DNA of 64,000 bases from Chrysopilus asiliformis (lineage: Eukaryota; Arthropoda; Insecta; Diptera; Rhagionidae), in the NCBI GenBank assembly GCA_964034945.1, contig OZ035960.1, forward strand, positions 116,353,824 to 116,417,823. The letters are read 5' to 3'. Below are positions 59,212 through 64,000 of the stretch, in pieces. The first letter of the stretch is position 1. Every line of letters begins with the position of its first letter. Below the pieces are notes generated by a model that made no database searches, was not told the origin of the DNA, and saw only the letters and a program-made list of their open reading frames with translations. Both the position numbers and the translations under genes were made by a program.

Positions 59212-60117
59212 TTTCACAAAATTTTCTTCACAATCACCAATATTCTATTCCAATATCAAATGAAAATTTAGCTAGTAAAAACATCCACGGGTAAAAATTG
59301 ACTGAAATGATTTCATCTGCCAAGAGGACTTTTATACAGCATCCCGACGTTCGTTCGAAATACTTGCTGTATAGAATATCGCACAATTGGGAGGAGCTAT
59401 TTGTATATCCTGAAAATGGACACACCCTATTCGTCCTGATTCCATGGTAACGAAATGAGGGGTGAGTAAAGAAAATGGTGTTAAAATATTTTCTACTGAA
59501 TGAATATTCTGCGATTCTTTTTTATTTTATATTGAAAAACATAATATTTTTAAGTCGAAAAACAAGATGTTTATGTCATCGGCGGTTACCTGAAAAATTA
59601 TTCAATATCTTAGCCTGTGTCCTACTATGTGTAGTACTAAACTATTTCAATTTCAATTATGACTATTATGTTATATAAAAATTAAAGGTATGAGGTATGA
59701 GCTTGTGAAAAAAGATGAGGGATTACACACAAACTGATAGCTTCAGTTATTACGCGTTATAACATATTTGCAGTATATTAGATTTAATGTACCGTTTTTG
59801 AAACACATAAACGAAATCCTTGGGCAAAGAATTTAAAAAAACCAAAAAATATCATTTTTCTCAATAACAGATTCCAATTGGAATAAAATAAAACAATCCA
59901 ACAGGATATTGACGATTATCTCCTGGCATTTTGTTTATGCTTCAATCAAAAGTTTTCTAAAAGTCCAATGATATTTCGCTTCAATACAGTTTCGATATAG
60001 TACAAACCATTTACAAACCATTTATAACGATTACCGGTTATAACGAAAACGTTATCAAGTCCCATCTGGAGCTCATAAGCCATCTTTCTATTAATTATAA
60101 TGACAAACCAAGTTGAT
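59212..60117. other. Upstream region of the bHLH gene, no other gene seen
   Basis: Should contain 5' UTR and promoter of the bHLH gene. A 63-codon minus-strand frame at 59234-59425 overlaps this and shows no protein features. Confidence 0.4.
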
Positions 60118-60845
60118 TACTTTCTTATATACAATAAAAAGGTATTGCATTAGTGAAAAGTTTTGACCACTTAATTTTGCTTAAATAACATTTCCCAGGG
60201 GTAACTCTTGAGTCGATTGGAGCAATTTTACAAAAATGTGTTTCAGTCTGTTAGTCTATCAGTCTGTGTACAAGATTTTTCAAAAACTAATAGAACTAAA
60301 ACCATGTAATTTTACAGGGATATTTGGTCCTGGAGTGGACGATCTTAATCCGTTAACCGGAAGTAACTAAAGTGGCAGCTTTTTAAAAATCGCAATGTCG
60401 TTTTTTGTTATTTATTCCGAAACTACGCATTTTTCAGCTGTCTTATGTGTAACAAAATTTGGAGACAATAAAATGTTCTACATCTTTGTCTTCTACTAGA
60501 ACTCCATATTTCAAACCGTTATCGAGATATACCGTTATTTAAAAAAAAATCTGTTTTTTTGCGATTATCTCTAAAAATACCGAGCTTTTGATGGTTTAAT
60601 GTATGTTATGAATTGAAGAGAATAATGTTTGCCATAATTTTGCCTTTTACCGTTATCCGAAATCTTTTACCGTTATCGAGATATCATGAAAAATTAAAAA
60701 AATATTTTTTTGTGAATTGCTCCCAAACTATATTTGTACATAAACTACTATTTTATTCGTTGGGTTTATAGTGTATTGTAATTTCTGCACAAACATAGAT
60801 TTTGTATAAGAAAGTGCTGTTCAAATCAGATATTTTTTTTTAAAT
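60118..60845 (+). repeat. Dispersed repeat family, copy 3 (uninterrupted)
   Basis: The most complete copy without the insert seen at 35.8-36.2 kb. Shared blocks are listed under the 35605 copy. Contains CAGTCTGTTAGTCTATCAGT, a short repeat of the kind often seen in retroelement tails. No open frame. Confidence 0.7.
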
Positions 60846-61149
60846 TATGGATTAGTTAAAACCCGATAAAAGCTATGACTAGTTCTTAGAGATAAATGTT
60901 TTATTCCCACGCCAGTTTAAACCATGATTTGTTTTTTGGTAACTCTGAATATGCAATTCGATGCAGTTTGGGTTAAGTATGAAAACAAACAAATCATTTT
61001 TACGAGGATATCGTTGAGTAATCGACGGAAAACATGTTTAACACATTTAGTGTAACGAAGCAAAAACCAACAAACGAGGGGTAACAGAAATCTGTTCCGT
61101 GGCGAATAGTTAACAGTTTAATAAATTAAAAGCCACTTGAGTTAAACAG

Positions 61150-61560
61150 ATTTCAATGCCTGAGCCGTTTGGGTGCAAACGACACATCCTAGTGAAGAGT
61201 CCTCGGTGGCAGCGCCCGCCGCAGGCGAAAGTTTGCCGGTATTTTATACAAAGAGAACTGGACACGGCAAGCAAAACGAAATGAATGCGCCACGTGGACG
61301 AAACAATCAAAACCGAGGTCGAAAAATACGTGTGGCGATATTCCGGCCACGTGGCAAGTGACAACTTCAATTGGTGGTTTTGGAACAAATGAGATGATCC
61401 TTAGCTTTCCTGTCAATAATAAGGGAGAAAATGTTTCCCGTGCAGGAAATGACAGGGGGCGGCTGCAAATTACTAGTGTGGAAAATTACATGTTAATCAA
61501 TTGGCCGAAAAGATTTTCATGCATTGAAGTCCTTTCAGATCCTTGCAGACACAAGTCGAC
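61150..61560 (+). pseudogene. GC-richer coding-like island, frames broken
   Basis: A 62-codon frame (61173-61361) starting at a non-ATG codon reads PSEESSVAAPAAGESLPVFY then APRGRNNQNRGRK; after one base shift near 61357 a second frame carries TTSIGGFGTNEMILSFPVNN and DRGRLQITSVENYMLINWPK. Composition differs clearly from the flanks and the Arg/Gly/Asn wording recalls RNA-binding proteins, but no family was recognised and no splice pair repairs the frame. A decayed retrocopy or transposon gene fragment fits best. Confidence 0.3.
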
Positions 61561-62269
61561 GTATGTTTTTCTGACTTTTGTTTTGATTCTATCTTCTCTG
61601 TTATTAACGATTCAACGAATTTTTCCTGCCAAATTGTTGTTATTACTTTCTTATAGTTTTCGAAGTAAATTTTTTTTTTTGGTATTTAGATCATGCATCT
61701 TTAATGTGGATATGAAATTGCTGAAAAAAACATTTCAGAAAGTCACTTTTCCGGACTTTTGTAAGCACTGAAGTTTTTAAGTTTACAAAGATAGCTTTAA
61801 CGCTTTGAACAAAATGTCGGACAGAAAAGGTTACATCAGCGAAAAATTTTAGAATCGTAGACATTTTCTAGCATTTAGAAGAATTTCCAAGAGCAAAATT
61901 TGTCTTTGATATGATCTTACATAAATTATTCAATCGTGTTTTAACTTACAATTTGGAGCCCCTTCATTTTTAGGGCTACCTAAAAGTTTCTCGACATTGA
62001 AAATACTTTTCACGCCGATTTTTTTTGTGTGTAAAATTGCAGTTCGTTAAAAAATAAGTTTTTTGTTATTTTTCAGAGACCAAAATACATAAAACTTAAG
62101 ATCTATGATTTGGAAAGGTTTAAAGGCATTTTAATCTATGCAGATTTCAAAATTAAAACTGATTTTTTTAAATAAATAACAATTAGAGTTAAGAAATCGC
62201 CAAAGGCACCGAGGGTGTTAATTTAAAACTGAATTGAATTATTCCCGTAACATAAAAATTAGCCATGTC

Positions 62270-62605
62270 AACTTCAGTCAAAAATGGGGTGAGAACCGAT
62301 GTAGTTCGAAAAGGGGTCAAAGTTCAAAAGGTTCTGGCACGCGGCAGATTTCATCACGGACTATTAGTTCGGCTGGTTATCCTGAGGCACCAAAACATCC
62401 GTTCCGTGCTTGAATTTACAGTTCATTAACGGGATGCGATGGTTTACTTTCTGCGCGGTGAGGGGTAACAAACATATGCCTTTTCAAATGGTCCTGTCTA
62501 TCTCGATCGAATCAAACGGCAAATCCCATGTCCATATTCTGGTTGTTCCTGGTTTTCACCCTCACTTGGTTGAACACCACCACCGCTTTGACATACTCAA
62601 GTGAG
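62270..62605. pseudogene. Second GC-richer coding-like island, decayed
   Basis: Several mutually exclusive open stretches occur here: plus-strand SQKWGENRCSSKRGQSSKG and SSAGYPEAPKHPFRA ending in TGA, a later plus frame with RIKRQIPCPYSGCSWFSPSL, and a minus-strand piece with GVQPSEGENQEQPEYGHG. None is longer than about 65 codons. It looks like old coding DNA that has lost its frame. No family assigned. Confidence 0.25.
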
Positions 62606-63786
62606 ATTCAAGTGCAAACAATGTAAATAAGCATTTTAGCCATAATACCCACAATCAAATTATTTTTATTATATAACTCAATTCTTGATCCCTTGGCGAG
62701 TACACGGCCACTAGCATTCCACAAAACACCATTTGCCTTGTTCACTGTGAGAAAAAATAATATTTTCTATTTGGTTTTTATTTCTGGCACCCTGTATAAA
62801 AGACTTTTCTTTTTTTTCTGAAAATGTAGGGTGAACATTCTGAGGAGGGGGTTTTTTCGATTTACCTAATACGATTTTTTCAACTATTAACAAATTTGAA
62901 CAAACTTTGGTTGAAATCCTCTGAACGTCGTTATGAATTTTCAATTAGGCTACAATTAAGCGCTGTGAGAATTTCTTATATATATTTATGTGGAACTTAA
63001 TATCGATTTTTTCAATAGAATCATCTACTGTATAAACTGCAAAAACCATCTGCAAAAAACAAGTCAAATAAAAATAAAACAAAAATTTTTCTGGATGGGA
63101 AATCGATATTTGCAAGCAGTTGTAGTTGGGGTCGTTTTCATATATCCTTTTTCACCTGTCAACGACAGATCTTTGTGCCGCACTTGGCAATGAAATGATA
63201 AAAAAAAATTGAATACATATCACCGAATGCTGTTCGCAATAATTATTTTCATTTAGAGCTGGGATAAATATTATTTTTTATTTTTAAAAATATATAAGAA
63301 TAAATTCGTAAGAATACAATTTTTGCTATTTATAATTTTTTGAGATTTTTTATGACATTTTATATATGAATGAAAAGGAATTTGTGCAATATTTAACTTA
63401 TAATTTAATAAAGAATAAAAAAGATGGATTAACTGATATAAAAAAATCAAAATTAAGGGAAAGAAATGCAATCTATATATTCTATACTACCTACCACATT
63501 TTTCATTTATTTCATCTATCTAACTAAAAATATTAGTTATTGACAATTTCCTATTGGATGTTCATAAATAAAAGCTCCGCCCATTTAGAGGCCGAACATA
63601 CCGAGGGAAAACTTTTAGGAACAGGGTGGTTTTTAGTCATGGAAATTACATTTTCTCAATTCCCTATTTTGCAGATTTTAAGACACTTTCTTCCAATTAC
63701 ATATTTATACCCGTATGGTGAAACCAAAGGGTATATTAACTTTGCCTTACCGTTTGTAACGTCAAGATCCCGTCATCGCACAAAAA
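62606..63786. other. AT-rich intergenic DNA, no gene seen
   Basis: Low-complexity A/T runs, no recognised exon or element. Confidence 0.45.
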
Positions 63787-64000
63787 AATGAATTACACCA
63801 GTGTGTTTAGAATGATAAAAATATTTAATTTTTGCATGTCCGTCCGTCTGTCTGTCTGTCCGTCTGTCTGTGGCGCGGATTGCGGGCGCACGGATTGAGC
63901 TAGAGGCTTGAAAGTTTGCACAGATCCGTTTTTCGTAAAATGCGAGGCTAAGTTCGTTAATGGGCAAAAATTGACCATTAGGGGGGGTACCCCCCATACG
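63787..64000 (-). repeat. Dispersed repeat with GACA/GACG tail, truncated by the window end
   Basis: On the minus strand it reads GGTCAATTTTTGCCCATTAA, then CTTAGCCTCGCATTTTACGA, CTAGCTCAATCC and a CAGACGGACAGACAGACAGA tail, matching 25496-25715 in the opposite orientation. The GGGGGGGTACCCCCC-type palindrome near 63980 belongs to this copy. Confidence 0.65.

Overview
The window is AT-rich eukaryotic DNA. Its genes are split by introns with GT/AG borders and match insect families, which points to an insect, most likely a dipteran fly (inference; the species cannot be read from the sequence). No bacterial operons, rRNA, tRNA or CRISPR arrays were seen. Exon borders below were placed by hand, checking GT/AG signals, reading phase and family conservation.

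Layout. 1-1620 (+): 3' half of the Golgi PAPS transporter gene slalom/SLC35B2. 1621-16350: long gene-poor AT-rich stretch with a terminal-inverted-repeat (TIR) element (8175-8527), a short retroelement-like repeat (11589-11913) and an old MITE (13869-14082). 16351-27854 (-): Teh1-like sodium-channel auxiliary subunit, one large exon plus a 70-base terminal exon 10.7 kb away; the intron holds a Helitron-like end and other repeats. 29988-30371: nearly perfect fold-back MITE. 30777-37800 (+): nonA (DBHS/paraspeckle family), six coding exons with a 4.6 kb last intron and signs of alternative 3' ends. 38593-38747: unassigned exon-like segment. 39-45 kb: repeats and small inverted repeats. 45.9-48.9 kb (+): candidate micro-exon locus whose putative introns contain three pairs of duplicated segments. 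50139-50617 (-): TMEM216, head to head with a Cks85A-like CDK subunit (50901-51274, +). 51854-53700 (-): GRTP1-type TBC RabGAP. 56050-56436 (-): small coiled-coil protein. 57104-59211 (-): Ptf1a/48-related bHLH factor, most like Fer2. 59.2-64 kb: repeats and decayed coding-like islands.

The genes do not form one pathway. They cover Golgi sulfation supply, membrane excitability, nuclear RNA processing, ciliary transition zone, cell cycle, membrane traffic and neural or endocrine transcription. The least explained part is the 45.9-48.9 kb candidate micro-exon locus. The most useful annotation corrections are the distant Teh1 last exon and the remote first exons of GRTP1 and the bHLH gene.
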